DNA from: Bifidobacterium angulatum DSM 20098 = JCM 7096
Lineage (GTDB): Bacteria > Actinomycetota > Actinomycetes > Actinomycetales > Bifidobacteriaceae
DNA: 64,000 nt
Direction: 5' to 3'
NCBI RefSeq assembly: GCF_001025155.1
Contig: NZ_AP012322.1
Location: forward strand, 1,674,001 to 1,738,000
How positions within the stretch are numbered: position 1 is the stretch's first letter; the number at the start of each line of letters is the position of its first letter. Made by a program: the position numbers and the translations under genes. This document shows positions 8,939-18,555 of the stretch, in pieces. The notes beneath the pieces are model-generated. The model saw only the letters and a list, made by a program, of their open reading frames with translations. It was not told where the DNA came from and did no database searches.

Positions 8939-9667
8939 TCACTCACCATCCTTCGCTTCAGCGGCAGCCTCTTCGCGAGCCTTGCGAGCTTCGGCAATGC
9001 CGGCTGCACGAGCGCGCAGCAGAGCATCCGGAGCAACTTCCTCGAGGGACAGGCCACGGCGAGCAGCGATCTCCTCCGGCTCCTCAAGCTGCTTGAGGGC
9101 GTCGACGACCGCACGCACCATGTTGATCGCGGTGGGCGAACCCATGGACTTGGTCAGAACGTCGGAGATGCCAGCGCACTCCATGACGGCGCGCACCGGA
9201 CCACCGGCGATTACACCAGTACCGGGAGCGGCCGGACGCAGCAGAACGGTGCCTGCGGCATCATGACCGATGACCGGGTGGGTGATGGTGCCACGCACGC
9301 GCGGCACGTTGAACATGTGCTTCTTGGCGTCCAGCTGACCCTTGGCGATAGCAGCCGGGACCTCACGGGACTTGCCGTAGCCGACACCCACGGTGCCGTT
9401 GCCGTCGCCGACCACCACGAGGGCGGCGAAGCTGAACGTACGACCACCCTTGTGGGTCTTGGACACGCGGTTGATGGTCACAACGCGATCAAGGAGCTCG
9501 TCGCCCTTGTTCTCTTCGCGACGGTTGCGACGCTCACCACGACGGCCTTCGCCACGCTGGCCGCGACGGCCACCACGACGATCGTCGTTGGACTTCTCTT
9601 CAGCCGGAGCGGCCTGAGTGTTCTGAGTCTCTTCAGCCACTTGAGTTTCCTTCACTTCTTCGCTCAC
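8939..9667 (-). CDS. rpsE: 30S ribosomal protein S5
   Basis: 242 aa, starting with GTG (9665-9667) that overlaps the rplR stop codon by 4 nt (GTGA), implying coupled translation. S5 lies at the mRNA entry channel and affects decoding fidelity. The conserved core from about residue 58 ([23 protein letters not shown]) holds the S5 double-stranded-RNA-binding-like domain. It is preceded by an unusually long Glu/Arg/Gly-rich N-terminal extension, a trait of actinobacterial S5. Confidence 0.97.
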   Translation of the reverse strand: MSEEVKETQVAEETQNTQAAPAEEKSNDDRRGGRRGQRGEGRRGERRNRREENKGDELLDRVVTINRVSKTHKGGRTFSFAALVVVGDGNGTVGVGYGKSREVPAAIAKGQLDAKKHMFNVPRVRGTITHPVIGHDAAGTVLLRPAAPGTGVIAGGPVRAVMECAGISDVLTKSMGSPTAINMVRAVVDALKQLEEPEEIAARRGLSLEEVAPDALLRARAAGIAEARKAREEAAAEAKDGE

Positions 9668-10035
9668 AGTGCCAGACCTCCCTCACGGGCGCCTTCAGCA
9701 ACAGCTGCGACACGACCGGTGTACTTGTTGCCACCACGGTCGAACACGACGCTGTCGATGCCAGCGGCCTTGGCCTTTTCGGCAACCAGCTCGCCGACCT
9801 TCTTGGCGGCCTCGACCTTGGTGCCTTCAAAACCAGCGAATTCAGCGGTCAGAGTGGAAGCGGACACCAGGGTAATGCCCTTGGTGTCGTCCACAATCTG
9901 GGCGACCATGTGACGGTTGGAACGGGTGACCACCAGGCGCGGACGCTCGGCGGTACCAGCGATGTGCTTGCGGATGCGTGCGTGACGGCGCTTGAGAGCA
10001 ACCTTCTTGCCTTTTCCGAGAATAGCTACGCTCAT
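9664..10035 (-). CDS. rplR: 50S ribosomal protein L18
   Basis: 123 aa from the ATG at 10033-10035 ([20 protein letters not shown]...). Upstream in-frame sequence overlaps rplF and is not L18-like. L18 binds 5S rRNA with L5 and L25 to form the central protuberance. The C-terminus [25 protein letters not shown] is diagnostic. The start is 1 nt after the rplF stop and the stop overlaps the rpsE start. Confidence 0.97.
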   Translation of the reverse strand: MSVAILGKGKKVALKRRHARIRKHIAGTAERPRLVVTRSNRHMVAQIVDDTKGITLVSASTLTAEFAGFEGTKVEAAKKVGELVAEKAKAAGIDSVVFDRGGNKYTGRVAAVAEGAREGGLAL

Positions 10036-10036
10036 A

Positions 10037-10576
10037 TCACTTACCAGCCTTTCCAGCCTTGCGCAGAATGCGCTCGTCGGTGTACTTGACACCCTTGCCC
10101 TTGTAGGGTTCCGGAGCGCGCAGCTTGCGGATATTCGCAGCAACCTGACCCACAACCTGCTTGTCGGTGCCCTTGACGATCACCTGGTTGGGGTTCGGCA
10201 GTTCGAACTCGATGCCTTCCGGCGGGTTCACGGTAATGGTGTGGGAGTAGCCGAGGAAGAACTCGATGCCCTTGCCCTTAGCGACGGCGCGGTAACCGGT
10301 GCCGACGATATCCAGGGTCTTGGTGTAGCCTTCGTGCACACCCTTCACCATGCCGGCGATGATGGAGCGGCTCAGACCGTGCATTGCACGAGTCGTGCGC
10401 TGATCGTCAGCCGGGGTCAGGACGATTTCATTGCCTTCGACGGCAGCGGTGATGCCCTCAGGAATCACGTAGGAATCGGAGCCCTTAGCGCCCTTAACCG
10501 AGAAGTTCTGACCTTCAATCTTGACTTCCACGCCAGCAGGAACGGTGACGGGGAGCTTACCAATATGCGATGCCAT
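10037..10576 (-). CDS. rplF: 50S ribosomal protein L6
   Basis: 179 aa, standard length. L6 consists of two related alpha/beta domains and lies near the sarcin-ricin loop and GTPase centre. The start [20 protein letters not shown] and the C-terminal [19 protein letters not shown] motif are clear. It is 17 nt downstream of rpsH and 1 nt upstream of rplR. Confidence 0.98.
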   Translation of the reverse strand: MASHIGKLPVTVPAGVEVKIEGQNFSVKGAKGSDSYVIPEGITAAVEGNEIVLTPADDQRTTRAMHGLSRSIIAGMVKGVHEGYTKTLDIVGTGYRAVAKGKGIEFFLGYSHTITVNPPEGIEFELPNPNQVIVKGTDKQVVGQVAANIRKLRAPEPYKGKGVKYTDERILRKAGKAGK

Positions 10577-10593
10577 GTTTCAGCTCTCCTTTC

Positions 10594-10992
10594 TCACCAC
10601 ACGTAAGCGACGATTTCGCCGCCAATGCCTCGGTCGAGGCATTCCTTCTGGGTCAGCAGTCCCGACGAGGTCGAGATGATTGCAATACCAAGGCCACCGA
10701 GCGGCATCGGCAGGGAATCGGACTTTGCGTAACGACGCAGGCCCGGCTTGGAGATGCGCTTGATACCCTGGATGGAACGTTCGCCGTTGGGGCCGTACTT
10801 GAGGGTGACCTCAAGAGTCTGGCCGACTCGTGCTTCCTTGGCGGTGAAGTCCTTGATAAAGCCTTCGCGCTTCAGAATCGCGGCAATGTTCGCCTTGAAC
10901 TTGGAGTACGGCATATCCACGGTTTCGTGCTTTGCCGCGCTCGCATTACGCAGACGCGTAAGCATGTCTGCGATCGGATCTGTCATTGTCAT
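10594..10992 (-). CDS. rpsH: 30S ribosomal protein S8
   Basis: 132 aa. S8 binds helix 21 of 16S rRNA; in E. coli it also represses the spc operon by binding the rplE message. The start ([17 protein letters not shown]) and the C-terminal [17 protein letters not shown] and GGEIVAYVW motifs are conserved. It lies 83 nt after rpsN. Whether a comparable S8 feedback site exists here is unknown; the structured RNA before rplN is a candidate. Confidence 0.98.
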   Translation of the reverse strand: MTMTDPIADMLTRLRNASAAKHETVDMPYSKFKANIAAILKREGFIKDFTAKEARVGQTLEVTLKYGPNGERSIQGIKRISKPGLRRYAKSDSLPMPLGGLGIAIISTSSGLLTQKECLDRGIGGEIVAYVW

Positions 10993-11075
10993 TGTGGGCT
11001 AGTGCCCTTTCTCGCCGTGGTTTCCGCCGCCTATCCCCTATCGGAGAATCAGCCGCGGACCTTCAGCGTCGATGT

Positions 11076-11261
11076 TTACCAACTGGACTTCGTAACGCCG
11101 GGCAGCTCGCCGCGGTGTGCCTTCTCACGAAGGCAGATGCGGCACAGGCCGAACTTACGATACACGGAATGAGGACGACCGCAGACCTGGCAGCGCGTGT
11201 AAGCGCGCACCTTGAACTTCGGCTTAGCGGCCGCCTTGTTCTTCAGAGCGGTTTTTGCCAT
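11076..11261 (-). CDS. rpsZ: 30S ribosomal protein S14, type Z (zinc-binding)
   Basis: 61 aa from the ATG at 11259-11261 ([20 protein letters not shown]). This is the short, zinc-ribbon form: the ligands Cys24, Cys27, Cys40 and Cys43 are present (CQVC ... CRIC). S14 sits in the 30S head near the A and P sites. It lies between rplE (1-nt gap) and rpsH, the normal position of type Z S14. The zinc-containing form implies normal growth uses zinc-replete ribosomes, as with L36. Confidence 0.97.
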   Translation of the reverse strand: MAKTALKNKAAAKPKFKVRAYTRCQVCGRPHSVYRKFGLCRICLREKAHRGELPGVTKSSW

Positions 11262-11262
11262 A

Positions 11263-11838
11263 TCAGTTCTCCTTGAAAGGGAAGCCAAGGTGCTTAAGCA
11301 GAGCGTAAGCTTCCTTGTCGTCCTTGGTGCTGGTCACCACGGTGATATCCATACCGCGCTGGTGATCGATCTCGTCCGGGATGATCTCGTGGAACATGGA
11401 CTGTTCGGTGAGACCGAAGTTGTAGTTGCCCTGTCCATCGAACTGGTGGCCGTTGATGCCGCGGAAATCGCGGATACGCGGCAGAGCCAGAGTCAGGAGA
11501 CGATCCAGGAACTCCCACATACGATCGCCACGCAGGGTCACGTATGCACCGATGGCCTGGCCTTCACGCAGATGGAACTGTGCGACGGACTTCTTGGCCT
11601 TGGTGATCTTCGGCTTCTGGCCGGTGATGGCGGTGAGGTCCTTGACTGCGCCTTCGATGAGCTTGGAATCGCGGGCTGCAGCGCCGACGCCCATGGAGAC
11701 GACGACCTTCTGCACACGTGCGACCTGCATGGGGTTGGAGTACTTGAACTCCTTCTCCAGCTCAGGCACGATCTGCTCGTTGTACTGCACCTTCAAGCGC
11801 GGAGTTGCCGGCGCTTCGACGGTAGTGGTGTCGGTCAT
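11263..11838 (-). CDS. rplE: 50S ribosomal protein L5
   Basis: 191 aa. L5 binds 5S rRNA and contacts the P-site tRNA from the central protuberance. Motifs include [35 protein letters not shown] and [13 protein letters not shown] short N-terminal extension ([19 protein letters not shown]) precedes the core. The start codon overlaps the rplX stop by 4 nt (ATGA), indicating coupled translation. Confidence 0.98.
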   Translation of the reverse strand: MTDTTTVEAPATPRLKVQYNEQIVPELEKEFKYSNPMQVARVQKVVVSMGVGAAARDSKLIEGAVKDLTAITGQKPKITKAKKSVAQFHLREGQAIGAYVTLRGDRMWEFLDRLLTLALPRIRDFRGINGHQFDGQGNYNFGLTEQSMFHEIIPDEIDHQRGMDITVVTSTKDDKEAYALLKHLGFPFKEN

Positions 11839-12170
11839 GCCAGCTCCTTTCCGGACTTCTTGGCAACGCGCACACGCACGGTCTTGACCTTGCCGTCGCG
11901 AGCCTCTTCCTTGACGTTCACGCCAACGCGGGTGGGCTTCTTGGTCTCCGGGTCGATCAGCATCACGTTAGAGCGATGGATCGGAGCCTCGACGGAGACG
12001 ATGCCTGCCTGCTGACCCTGCTGGGTGGCGCGCACGTGCTTCTTGACGATCTGAACACCTTCGACGATCAGACGATCGTTGGAGAGCACGCGGGTAACGG
12101 TGCCTTCCTTACCGCGGTCCTTGCCACGGATGACCTTGACCAGGTCGCCGCTCTTGATCTTGGCTACCAT
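11835..12170 (-). CDS. rplX: 50S ribosomal protein L24
   Basis: 111 aa. L24 initiates 50S assembly and lies at the tunnel exit. The KOW motif is visible ([21 protein letters not shown], residues ~5-25), followed by NRLIVEGV-like sequence and [16 protein letters not shown]. It starts 1 nt after the rplN stop and overlaps rplE, so the rplN-rplX-rplE group is probably one translational cascade. Confidence 0.98.
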   Translation of the reverse strand: MVAKIKSGDLVKVIRGKDRGKEGTVTRVLSNDRLIVEGVQIVKKHVRATQQGQQAGIVSVEAPIHRSNVMLIDPETKKPTRVGVNVKEEARDGKVKTVRVRVAKKSGKELA

Positions 12171-12171
12171 A

Positions 12172-12540
12172 TCAGATCACCTCCGGGGCGAGGGACACAA
12201 TGCGCATGAAGCGCTTATCGCGCAGTTCACGAGCAATCGGTCCGAAGATACGAGTGCCCTTCGGTTCACGGCCGGAGCCGAGAATAACCGCAGCGTTCTC
12301 GTCGAACTTGATGTAGGAGCCATCCGCACGGCGGTGCTCCTTGACGGTACGAACGACGACTGCCTTGACAACGTCGCCCTTCTTGACCGATCCGCCAGGG
12401 ATCGCGTCCTTGACCGAGGCGACGATGACGTCGCCCAGGCCGGCATAGCGTCGCTTCGATCCACCGAGCACGCGGATGGCAAGGAGTTCCTTGGCACCCG
12501 TGTTGTCGGCGACATGAAGCCGCGTTTCCTGCTGAATCAT
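12172..12540 (-). CDS. rplN: 50S ribosomal protein L14
   Basis: 122 aa, the standard length. L14 binds 23S rRNA and forms bridge B8 with the 30S subunit. The start [20 protein letters not shown] and the motif [20 protein letters not shown] are characteristic. The gene follows a 139-nt gap after rpsQ that is almost wholly occupied by a predicted three-way-junction RNA (12571-12656). An AAGGAG ribosome binding site (start at ATG 12538-12540) lies outside that structure. It is the first gene of the spc-type group. Confidence 0.98.
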   Translation of the reverse strand: MIQQETRLHVADNTGAKELLAIRVLGGSKRRYAGLGDVIVASVKDAIPGGSVKKGDVVKAVVVRTVKEHRRADGSYIKFDENAAVILGSGREPKGTRIFGPIARELRDKRFMRIVSLAPEVI

Positions 12541-12570
12541 TGATTCTCCTTAGCCGAGCTGGTTCTCCCC

Positions 12571-12656
12571 GCACACTGGGCGCAGCAAAGTGACCATCTT
12601 TCCAGATGGCCACAATAGCAACACCCCTAGAGGTGTACTTGCTGCGCCCAGTGTAC
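12571..12656 (-). ncRNA. Candidate structured leader RNA (three-way junction) upstream of rplN
   Basis: On the minus strand the two ends (12637-12656 and 12571-12591) pair into a ~20-bp closing stem with one bulged U and one G-U pair. Inside are two hairpins. One is ACACC/GGUGU based (around 12620-12636). The other is CCAUCU-GGAA-AGAUGG (around 12593-12610), capped by a GNRA-type GGAA tetraloop. No U-run follows, so it is not a terminator. It ends about 30 nt before the rplN start. I do not recognise it as a named r-protein leader. A ribosomal-protein binding site mimic or an RNA-processing signal between the S10 and spc halves are the leading ideas. Confidence 0.6.
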
Positions 12657-12679
12657 GGCGAGCCTTGCCGAACTTTTAT

Positions 12680-12940
12680 TTACTTGGCGCGTTCGATAAT
12701 GCTATCGAGACGCCAACGCTTGGTCTTGCTCAGAGGCCGAGTTTCCATAATACTCACGAGGTCGCCAACATGGGCTTCGTTGTGTTCATCATGGGCCTTG
12801 ACCGTCTTGGTGGAACGAACGACCTTGCCGTACAGCGGGTGGGTCGAACGCTTCTCAAGCTCCACGGAAATGGTCTTGTCCATCTTATCGGACACGACAT
12901 AACCGCGGCGAACCTTGCGGAAGTTGCGCTCTTCTGCCAT
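12680..12940 (-). CDS. rpsQ: 30S ribosomal protein S17
   Basis: 86 aa from the ATG at 12938-12940 ([20 protein letters not shown]). A GTG two codons upstream overlaps the rpmC stop, but the AAGGAG ribosome binding site is spaced properly for the ATG. S17 is an OB-fold primary 16S rRNA-binding protein. The motif [19 protein letters not shown] is diagnostic. It is the last gene before the structured 139-nt gap preceding rplN. Confidence 0.97.
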   Translation of the reverse strand: MAEERNFRKVRRGYVVSDKMDKTISVELEKRSTHPLYGKVVRSTKTVKAHDEHNEAHVGDLVSIMETRPLSKTKRWRLDSIIERAK

Positions 12941-12942
12941 GT

Positions 12943-13194
12943 TCACTTCTCCTTAACGGTTTCAGCGGCCGGCTCAGCGGTGATGCCAAGCTCACGCTCA
13001 CGCAGCACAGTGTACATGCGGGCAATGTCATGCTTGACGGCCTTGAGACGAGCCGTGTTGTCGAGCTGACCGGTGGCGGACTGGAAGCGCAGGTTGAACA
13101 GCTCTTCCTTGGACTTCTTCAGGAAGCCTTCGATTTCCGCGTTGGTCTTCTCGTTGAGATTCTTGATGGAGTACTCTTCGGTTCCGACTGCCAT
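12943..13194 (-). CDS. rpmC: 50S ribosomal protein L29
   Basis: 83 aa from the ATG at 13192-13194 ([20 protein letters not shown]). It is a two-helix hairpin protein near the tunnel exit that forms part of the docking site for SRP and trigger factor. The motif [20 protein letters not shown] is characteristic. A C-terminal Ala/Glu/Val tail is longer than in E. coli. Gaps of 1-2 nt separate it from rplP and rpsQ. Confidence 0.96.
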   Translation of the reverse strand: MAVGTEEYSIKNLNEKTNAEIEGFLKKSKEELFNLRFQSATGQLDNTARLKAVKHDIARMYTVLRERELGITAEPAAETVKEK

Positions 13195-13195
13195 A

Positions 13196-13615
13196 TCAGA
13201 TGTCACCGCCTTCACGTGCAATCACACGGCACTTCATGGGGAGCTTGTCGATTGCGCGGCGCAGAGCCTCGCGAGCGACGTCTTCGGACACGCCACCGAT
13301 CTCGAACATCACGCGGCCCGGGTGAATGTTGGCAACCCAGAATTCCGGGGCGCCCTTACCGGAACCCATTCGAGCACCGAGCGCATGCTTGGTGAGCGGA
13401 CGATCCGGGAAGATGGTGATCCACACACGGCCGCCACGCTTGATGTAACGAGTCATGGCGATACGAGCAGCCTCGATCTGGCGGTTGGTCACGTAGGCCG
13501 GTGCCAGAGCCTGGATGCCGAAATCACCGAAGTTGATCTCGTTGCCGCCCTTGGACATGCCAGTACGAACCGGGCGGTGCTGCTTGCGGTACTTAGTCCT
13601 CTTTGGGATAAGCAT
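13196..13615 (-). CDS. rplP: 50S ribosomal protein L16
   Basis: 139 aa. L16 organises the A-site tRNA-binding region of 23S rRNA near the peptidyl transferase centre. The start [19 protein letters not shown] and the motifs [20 protein letters not shown] and [13 protein letters not shown] are intact. It is 6 nt after rpsC and 1 nt before rpmC. Confidence 0.98.
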   Translation of the reverse strand: MLIPKRTKYRKQHRPVRTGMSKGGNEINFGDFGIQALAPAYVTNRQIEAARIAMTRYIKRGGRVWITIFPDRPLTKHALGARMGSGKGAPEFWVANIHPGRVMFEIGGVSEDVAREALRRAIDKLPMKCRVIAREGGDI

Positions 13616-13621
13616 TCTTGC

Positions 13622-14425
13622 TCACTCCTTCGTTTCCGTGGCAGCGGGAGCCTCGGCAGCGGCTTCGGCCTTAGGAGCCTCAGCGGTCTGCGGCTTGGCT
13701 GCGGAACGGTTGCCACGACGCGGGCGGCGATCGCCACGACGGCCGGAGCGGTTGTTCTGCTGTGCCTGCTGCTCTTCGAACTCACGTTCGGTCATGTCGC
13801 CCTTGTAGATCCAGACCTTCACGCCGATACGGCCGTAAGTGGTCTTGGCCTCGAAGAAGCCATAATCGATCAGGGCGCGCAGGGTCTGCAGCGGAACGCG
13901 ACCCTCGCGGTAGAACTCGGAACGGCTCATTTCCGCACCGCCGAGACGGCCGGAGAGCTTGATGCGGATACCCTTGGCACCGGCGCGCATGGCGTCCTGC
14001 TGGGCCTTGCGCATAGCACGACGGAAGGTCACGCGGTTGGTCAGCTGCTCAGCGATGCCCTGAGCGACGAGCTGGGCGTCCAGCGCGGCGTTCTTGACTT
14101 CGAAGATGTTGAGCTGAACCTGCTTGCCGGTAATCTTCTCCAGCTTGGCGCGAACGCGCTCAGCCTCGGCGCCACGACGGCCGATGACGATACCCGGACG
14201 AGCGGTGTGGATGTCCACGCGGACACGATCACGAGTACGCTCGATCACGATCTTGCTCACGCCAGCGCGCTCAAGATCCTTGCTCATTTCCTTGCGGATC
14301 TTATCGTCCTCGAGCACGAAGTCGCGGTAGCGTTCGCCGGCCTTGTTGGAATCGGAGAACCACTTGGAACGATGGTTCTCAGTAACACCCAGGCGATAGC
14401 CAAAGGGATTAATCTTCTGACCCAT
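13622..14425 (-). CDS. rpsC: 30S ribosomal protein S3
   Basis: 267 aa. S3 lies at the mRNA entry tunnel and has helicase-related function with S4 and S5. The start [20 protein letters not shown] and the KH-domain region ([20 protein letters not shown]) are clear. Beyond the conserved core (to about residue 212) there is a Gln/Arg-rich then Ala/Glu/Pro-rich C-terminal extension of ~55 residues, common in actinobacteria. It lies 2 nt after rplV. Confidence 0.98.
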   Translation of the reverse strand: MGQKINPFGYRLGVTENHRSKWFSDSNKAGERYRDFVLEDDKIRKEMSKDLERAGVSKIVIERTRDRVRVDIHTARPGIVIGRRGAEAERVRAKLEKITGKQVQLNIFEVKNAALDAQLVAQGIAEQLTNRVTFRRAMRKAQQDAMRAGAKGIRIKLSGRLGGAEMSRSEFYREGRVPLQTLRALIDYGFFEAKTTYGRIGVKVWIYKGDMTEREFEEQQAQQNNRSGRRGDRRPRRGNRSAAKPQTAEAPKAEAAAEAPAATETKE

Positions 14426-14427
14426 CT

Positions 14428-14787
14428 TTAGCGGTCTCCTTCCTTGTTGGCAACGACGACCGTGATGTGGCTGGTGCGCTTGTTGATACGAGCGGCACGA
14501 CCCTGGGCACGGGCGCGGAAACGCTTCAGCGTCACGCCTTCGTCCACGTAGGTTTCCTTCACGACCAGTTCGTTCTCGCGGAACGGCTCGCCAGCCCTTT
14601 CGGCCTTGACGCGAGCGTTGGCGATAGCGCTCTCCAGGACCTTGCGAACCGGAAGGGACGCGGCCTGCGGAGCAAACTTCAGAATGGTGATGGCTTCAGT
14701 CGCCTGCTTGCCTCGGATGAGGTCGACCATGCGGCGAGCCTTGCGCGGCGTCACGCGGACGTGACGAGCGATTGCTTTAGCTTCCAT
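14428..14787 (-). CDS. rplV: 50S ribosomal protein L22
   Basis: 119 aa. L22 has a long beta-hairpin that lines the peptide exit tunnel at the constriction. The hairpin region ([20 protein letters not shown]...[17 protein letters not shown]) is intact. It is 15 nt after rpsS and 2 nt before rpsC, the S10-operon order. Confidence 0.98.
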   Translation of the reverse strand: MEAKAIARHVRVTPRKARRMVDLIRGKQATEAITILKFAPQAASLPVRKVLESAIANARVKAERAGEPFRENELVVKETYVDEGVTLKRFRARAQGRAARINKRTSHITVVVANKEGDR

Positions 14788-14802
14788 AAGTCATTCTCTC
14801 CT

Positions 14803-15081
14803 TTAGCGGCGGGCCTTCTTGTCGTCCTTCACGTGACCCTTGAAGGTCTTCGTGGGGGCGAACTCACCGAGCTTGTGGCCAACCATGGATTCGGTGACGA
14901 ACACCGGCACATGCTTGCGTCCGTCGTGGACGGCGAAGGTGTGACCGATGAAGTCAGGGGTGATCATAGAACGGCGGGACCACGTCTTGATGACATTGTG
15001 GGTGCCCTTCTCGTTCTGCTCGTCGACCTTCTTCTGCAAGTGGGCGTCGACGAAGGGGCCCTTCTTGATGCTACGAGTCAT
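14803..15081 (-). CDS. rpsS: 30S ribosomal protein S19
   Basis: 92 aa. S19 forms a dimer with S13 in the 30S head. The start [20 protein letters not shown] and the motif [20 protein letters not shown] are diagnostic. The C-terminus [22 protein letters not shown] is basic. It lies 14 nt after rplB. Confidence 0.98.
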   Translation of the reverse strand: MTRSIKKGPFVDAHLQKKVDEQNEKGTHNVIKTWSRRSMITPDFIGHTFAVHDGRKHVPVFVTESMVGHKLGEFAPTKTFKGHVKDDKKARR

Positions 15082-15095
15082 CTTCTCGACCTTCC

Positions 15096-15926
15096 TTACT
15101 TGCGGTTCTTACCGTTCGGACGACGACGGACAATCATCTTGTTCGAAGCCTTCTTCGGACGGCGAGTACGAACTTCACCCTTGCCCCACGGGGAAACCGG
15201 CGGCTTGCCACCGCGAGTACGACCGCCGTGCGGGTGGTCGACCGGGTTCATGGATTCACCACGGGTGATCGGGCGCTTGCCCATCCAACGAGCGCGACCG
15301 GCCTTGCCGAGCTGCACGTTGGCGTGCTCTTCGTTGCCGACCTCGCCGACGGTAGCGCGGCAGCGGGCGTCGACGTTACGGATTTCGCCGGACGGCATAC
15401 GCAGCTGGGCGTAGGCGCCGTCCTTAGCCACGAGCTGCACGGAGGTGCCTGCGGAGCGGGCGATCTTCGCGCCGCCCAGCGGGCGGAGCTCAATGGCGTG
15501 AACGATCGTACCGGTCGGGATGTTCTTCAGCGGCAGGTTGTTGCCCGGCTTGATATCAGCCTGAGCGCCGGTCTCGATGACGTCGCCCTGCTTGATGCCC
15601 TTCGGCGCGATGATGTAGCGCTTCTCGCCGTCTGCGTAATGCAGCAGGGCGATGTTGGCGGTACGGTTCGGATCGTATTCGATGTGTGCAACCTTGGCGG
15701 GCACGCCATCCTTGTCCCAACGACGGAAGTCGATGAGACGGTACTGGCGCTTGTGGCCACCACCGCGATGACGGGAAGTCATGCGGCCGTAGGAGTTGCG
15801 ACCACCGGTCTTGGACAGTTTGCGAACCAGCGACTTCTCAGGCGTGGAGCGCGTGATCTCGGAGAAGTCCGAGACGGACGCGTTGCGGCGGCCTGCAGTC
15901 GTCGGCTTATATACGCGGATAGCCAT
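15096..15926 (-). CDS. rplB: 50S ribosomal protein L2
   Basis: 276 aa. L2 is a primary 23S rRNA-binding protein needed for subunit association and peptidyl transferase activity. The OB and SH3-like domains are complete. The C-terminal motif [20 protein letters not shown] contains the conserved His implicated near the catalytic centre. It follows rplW by 36 nt. Confidence 0.98.
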   Translation of the reverse strand: MAIRVYKPTTAGRRNASVSDFSEITRSTPEKSLVRKLSKTGGRNSYGRMTSRHRGGGHKRQYRLIDFRRWDKDGVPAKVAHIEYDPNRTANIALLHYADGEKRYIIAPKGIKQGDVIETGAQADIKPGNNLPLKNIPTGTIVHAIELRPLGGAKIARSAGTSVQLVAKDGAYAQLRMPSGEIRNVDARCRATVGEVGNEEHANVQLGKAGRARWMGKRPITRGESMNPVDHPHGGRTRGGKPPVSPWGKGEVRTRRPKKASNKMIVRRRPNGKNRK

Positions 15927-15962
15927 AATGTAGTTCTTCCTTTAACTTTTCTCGGCTAACCT

Positions 15963-16259
15963 TCAGTTACCGAAGATGTCGATCGTCTGGCCCTCGGCGA
16001 CGGTCACGATGGCGCGCTTCTGGGAAGCACGCTGGCCGAAACCGGTGCGGGTGCGCTGACGCTTGCCGGCGCGGTTGAGGGTGTTGACTTTCGTCACCTT
16101 GACGTTGAAGATCTCTTCAATAGCCTGCTTGATCTGCACCTTGTTCGCGTTCGGGGCCACCACAAAGGTGTACTGACCACGATCGGAAGCGGCGTAGCTC
16201 TTTTCGGAAACGACGGGCTTAAGAATCACGTCGTGTGCCGGCTTGTGAATAGCGACCAT
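15963..16259 (-). CDS. rplW: 50S ribosomal protein L23
   Basis: 98 aa. L23 lies at the tunnel exit and is the main docking site for trigger factor and SRP. Recognisable motifs are [21 protein letters not shown] and [20 protein letters not shown]. It sits 5 nt after rplD in the S10 operon order. Confidence 0.97.
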   Translation of the reverse strand: MVAIHKPAHDVILKPVVSEKSYAASDRGQYTFVVAPNANKVQIKQAIEEIFNVKVTKVNTLNRAGKRQRTRTGFGQRASQKRAIVTVAEGQTIDIFGN

Positions 16260-16264
16260 CTAAA

Positions 16265-16924
16265 TCAGGCCTCCTTCGGCTCGGTCTTCGCAGCAACGAA
16301 AGCCTCGAAGGCTTCCTTGGAGAAGACGACGTACTGCGCGGTGACCACGTCGTACGTGTTGAGCTGATCAACGAAAATCGGGTGAACGGTCGGGATGTTG
16401 CGCACGGAGAGCCACTCGTTCACGTTGTCGCGAGTGAGCACGACGGTGGTGAACTTGTTCTCGGTGATCGGGGTCAGTGCAGCAACAGCGGCCTTGGTGG
16501 AAGGAGCGTCGGCGACAGCAAAGTCAACGACTGCGATGCGATCGGCGTTAGCGCGATCGGACAGCACGTACTTGAGGGCTGCGGCCTTCATCTTCTTCGG
16601 GGTGCGCTGGGAGTAATCGCGCGGCTGAGGACCGAACACGACACCGCCGTGGTACCACTGCGGAGCGCGAATCGAGCCCTGACGTGCGCGACCGGTGCCC
16701 TTCTGCTTCCACGGCTTCTTGCCGCCGCCGGAAACATTGGCGCGGGTCTTGGTGGCGTGAGTGCCCTGACGAGCAGCGGCGAGCTGAGCCACCACAACCT
16801 GGTGGATCAGCGGCACGTGAGCTCGCACCTCTTCGGCGGAGAAGCCGAAGATCTCAGCAGGAGCCTCAACGGTGCCGGTCTTGGCGCCCTTGGCGTCAGT
16901 GACGTTCAGAGTAACGTTTGCCAT
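16265..16924 (-). CDS. rplD: 50S ribosomal protein L4
   Basis: 219 aa. L4 has an extended loop that reaches the exit-tunnel constriction and, in E. coli, mediates autogenous control of the S10 operon. The loop motif (KTRANVSGGGKKPWKQKGTG RARQGS) is visible. Whether L4 regulates this operon is not shown by sequence, but the long leader before rpsJ would be the place to look. It is 6 nt after rplC. Confidence 0.97.
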   Translation of the reverse strand: MANVTLNVTDAKGAKTGTVEAPAEIFGFSAEEVRAHVPLIHQVVVAQLAAARQGTHATKTRANVSGGGKKPWKQKGTGRARQGSIRAPQWYHGGVVFGPQPRDYSQRTPKKMKAAALKYVLSDRANADRIAVVDFAVADAPSTKAAVAALTPITENKFTTVVLTRDNVNEWLSVRNIPTVHPIFVDQLNTYDVVTAQYVVFSKEAFEAFVAAKTEPKEA

Positions 16925-16930
16925 GATTTA

Positions 16931-17581
16931 TCAGGCTCCCTTCACTGCCGAACGGACGAGAACGATGCCGCCCTTGGGGCCGGGGATGGCACCCTTAATG
17001 GCGAGAACGCCGTTCTCAACATCCGCGGAAACGATGGTGAGGTTCTGCACAGTGGAGGTCACATGACCCATGCGGCCAGCCATGCGCTTGCCCTTCAGAA
17101 TACGGCTCGGGGTTGCGCAAGCGCCGACCGAACCCGGACGACGTTCGTTCTTGTGGGAGCCGTGGGTACGACGGTAGGACTTGAAGCCCCAGCGCTTGAT
17201 GGTGCCGGCGAAGCCCTTACCCTTGGTGGTGCCGGTCACGTCGACCTCAGCACCCTCTTCGAACACCTCAGCGGTGAGTTCCTGACCCAGCTCGTACTCG
17301 GTGGCGTTGTCCTCGCGCACCTCGACGAGGTGACGACGCGGGGTAACACCAGCCTTGGCGAAGTGGCCAGCCAGCGGCTTGGTCACCTTGGTCGGGTCGA
17401 TCTGGCCATAGCCGATCTGGACTGCGGTGTAGCCGTCGGTCTCTTCGGTCTTGATGGCGGTCACCACGTTGGTGGACACGTCAACAAGCGTGACGGGAAC
17501 GAAGAAGCCGTTCTCATCCCACACCTGGGACATGCCGAGCTTCCTGCCCAGCAGGGCCTTACGATCTGCTCTTTGCGACAT
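16931..17581 (-). CDS. rplC: 50S ribosomal protein L3
   Basis: 216 aa from the ATG at 17579-17581, which has a GGAGGA ribosome binding site; longer in-frame readings have no support. L3 is an assembly-initiator protein whose extension reaches the peptidyl transferase centre. Motifs [20 protein letters not shown] and [19 protein letters not shown] are diagnostic. It is 16 nt after rpsJ. Confidence 0.97.
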   Translation of the reverse strand: MSQRADRKALLGRKLGMSQVWDENGFFVPVTLVDVSTNVVTAIKTEETDGYTAVQIGYGQIDPTKVTKPLAGHFAKAGVTPRRHLVEVREDNATEYELGQELTAEVFEEGAEVDVTGTTKGKGFAGTIKRWGFKSYRRTHGSHKNERRPGSVGACATPSRILKGKRMAGRMGHVTSTVQNLTIVSADVENGVLAIKGAIPGPKGGIVLVRSAVKGA

Positions 17582-17597
17582 AGCGGTTCCTCCTCCC

Positions 17598-17906
17598 TTA
17601 CAGCTTGATCTCGATGTTGACATCTGCGGGCAGGTCGATGTGCATCAGGGAATCCACGGCCTTAGGGGTCGGGTCCACGATGTCGATAAGACGCTTGTGC
17701 GTGCGCATCTCGAAGTGCTCGCGAGAATCCTTGTACTTATGAGGAGAACGAATAACACAGAAAACGTTCTTCTCGGTCGGCAGCGGAACGGGGCCAACAA
17801 CAGTTGCGCCCGCGTTCGTCACCGTTTCGACGATCTTCTTCGCCGATTGGTCGATGACCTCGTGGTCATAGGACTTAAGCCTGATGCGGATTTTCTGTCC
17901 CGCCAT
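17598..17906 (-). CDS. rpsJ: 30S ribosomal protein S10
   Basis: 102 aa. S10 lies in the 30S head and, as NusE, also partners with NusB/NusG in antitermination. The sequence [20 protein letters not shown] and the motif [18 protein letters not shown] are characteristic. It is the first gene of the S10-spc cluster and is preceded by a ~500-bp non-coding region with leader hairpins, so its promoter should lie there. Confidence 0.98.
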   Translation of the reverse strand: MAGQKIRIRLKSYDHEVIDQSAKKIVETVTNAGATVVGPVPLPTEKNVFCVIRSPHKYKDSREHFEMRTHKRLIDIVDPTPKAVDSLMHIDLPADVNIEIKL

Positions 17907-18424
17907 TGCCGTCCGCCCTTTCTAGCGATTCGTGTACTGTTTACCAGCCTGTTTCGTGTTAAGGGCACCGGCGCGTATGGCCTCCGTTGGACATACGTCC
18001 CACTAGCGGTCATCCATCATCAGTGCGCGGCCCATTGCAATCACCGAAGTAATCGCAACCCCGCGCTCGCTTTTTTAATTCCAATTTGCGAGCCCAAAAC
18101 AGGCAACTTGTTTATTAAAACATTGGGGTGTGACTAATACGGCCGCTTTAGAATCCGGGCGTGTCGCTCCTGCGGCCGGTAGTAGTACATATGCGGATTC
18201 GAGGCTGATGACACGCGTCCCCACGCTACAGGAACAATCCTCGTAATCATATGCTCCACGCCACAAGCTGATCGGCAAGACCATTCAACAGCCATATGGC
18301 ATCCCAAGGAAATGCCGTGCACAACATGAATCCTCGCACCATAATTGGCGCACCACACTCGGCACCGCACGCAGAAGTGCCATGCCGGTATTGTTCCGAG
18401 AATCACTTTACGAATAAACAAATA
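17907..18424 (-). promoter_or_regulatory. Long S10-operon leader region with hairpins
   Basis: About 515 bp without a convincing gene between rpsJ and the adhE terminator. On the minus strand two hairpins are clear. One (18035-18058) is a 10-bp stem with two G-U pairs capped by a C(UUCG)G tetraloop. The other (17974-17997) has GTATG/CATAC arms with an inner TCC-AAC-GGA stem. An inverted GCTCGC/GCGAGC pair lies at 18065-18093. These suggest a long structured 5' UTR, as expected for an autoregulated S10 operon. I could not assign a -35/-10 pair with confidence. Confidence 0.5.
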
Positions 18425-18457
18425 ATGGACCCCACAGATGATCTCTGTGGGGTCCAT
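18425..18457 (-). terminator. Rho-independent terminator after adhE
   Basis: A 14-bp perfect stem (18425-18438 and 18444-18457) with a 5-nt loop, followed on the minus strand by a U-rich TTATTTGTTTA stretch. Located ~100 nt after the adhE stop. Confidence 0.85.
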
Positions 18458-18555
18458 ATCCGCTATTCGCTCATGGATGCGATTATCCGCACCGCATCAC
18501 CTATATACCTATATATAGGCATGCATACGGCGATCTTATCCGTGACTTGAACAGA

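Noticed and set aside
13622..14431. A 452-aa plus-strand frame spanning rpmC-rpsC
   Set aside because: It is antisense to four well-identified ribosomal protein genes and has no independent support.
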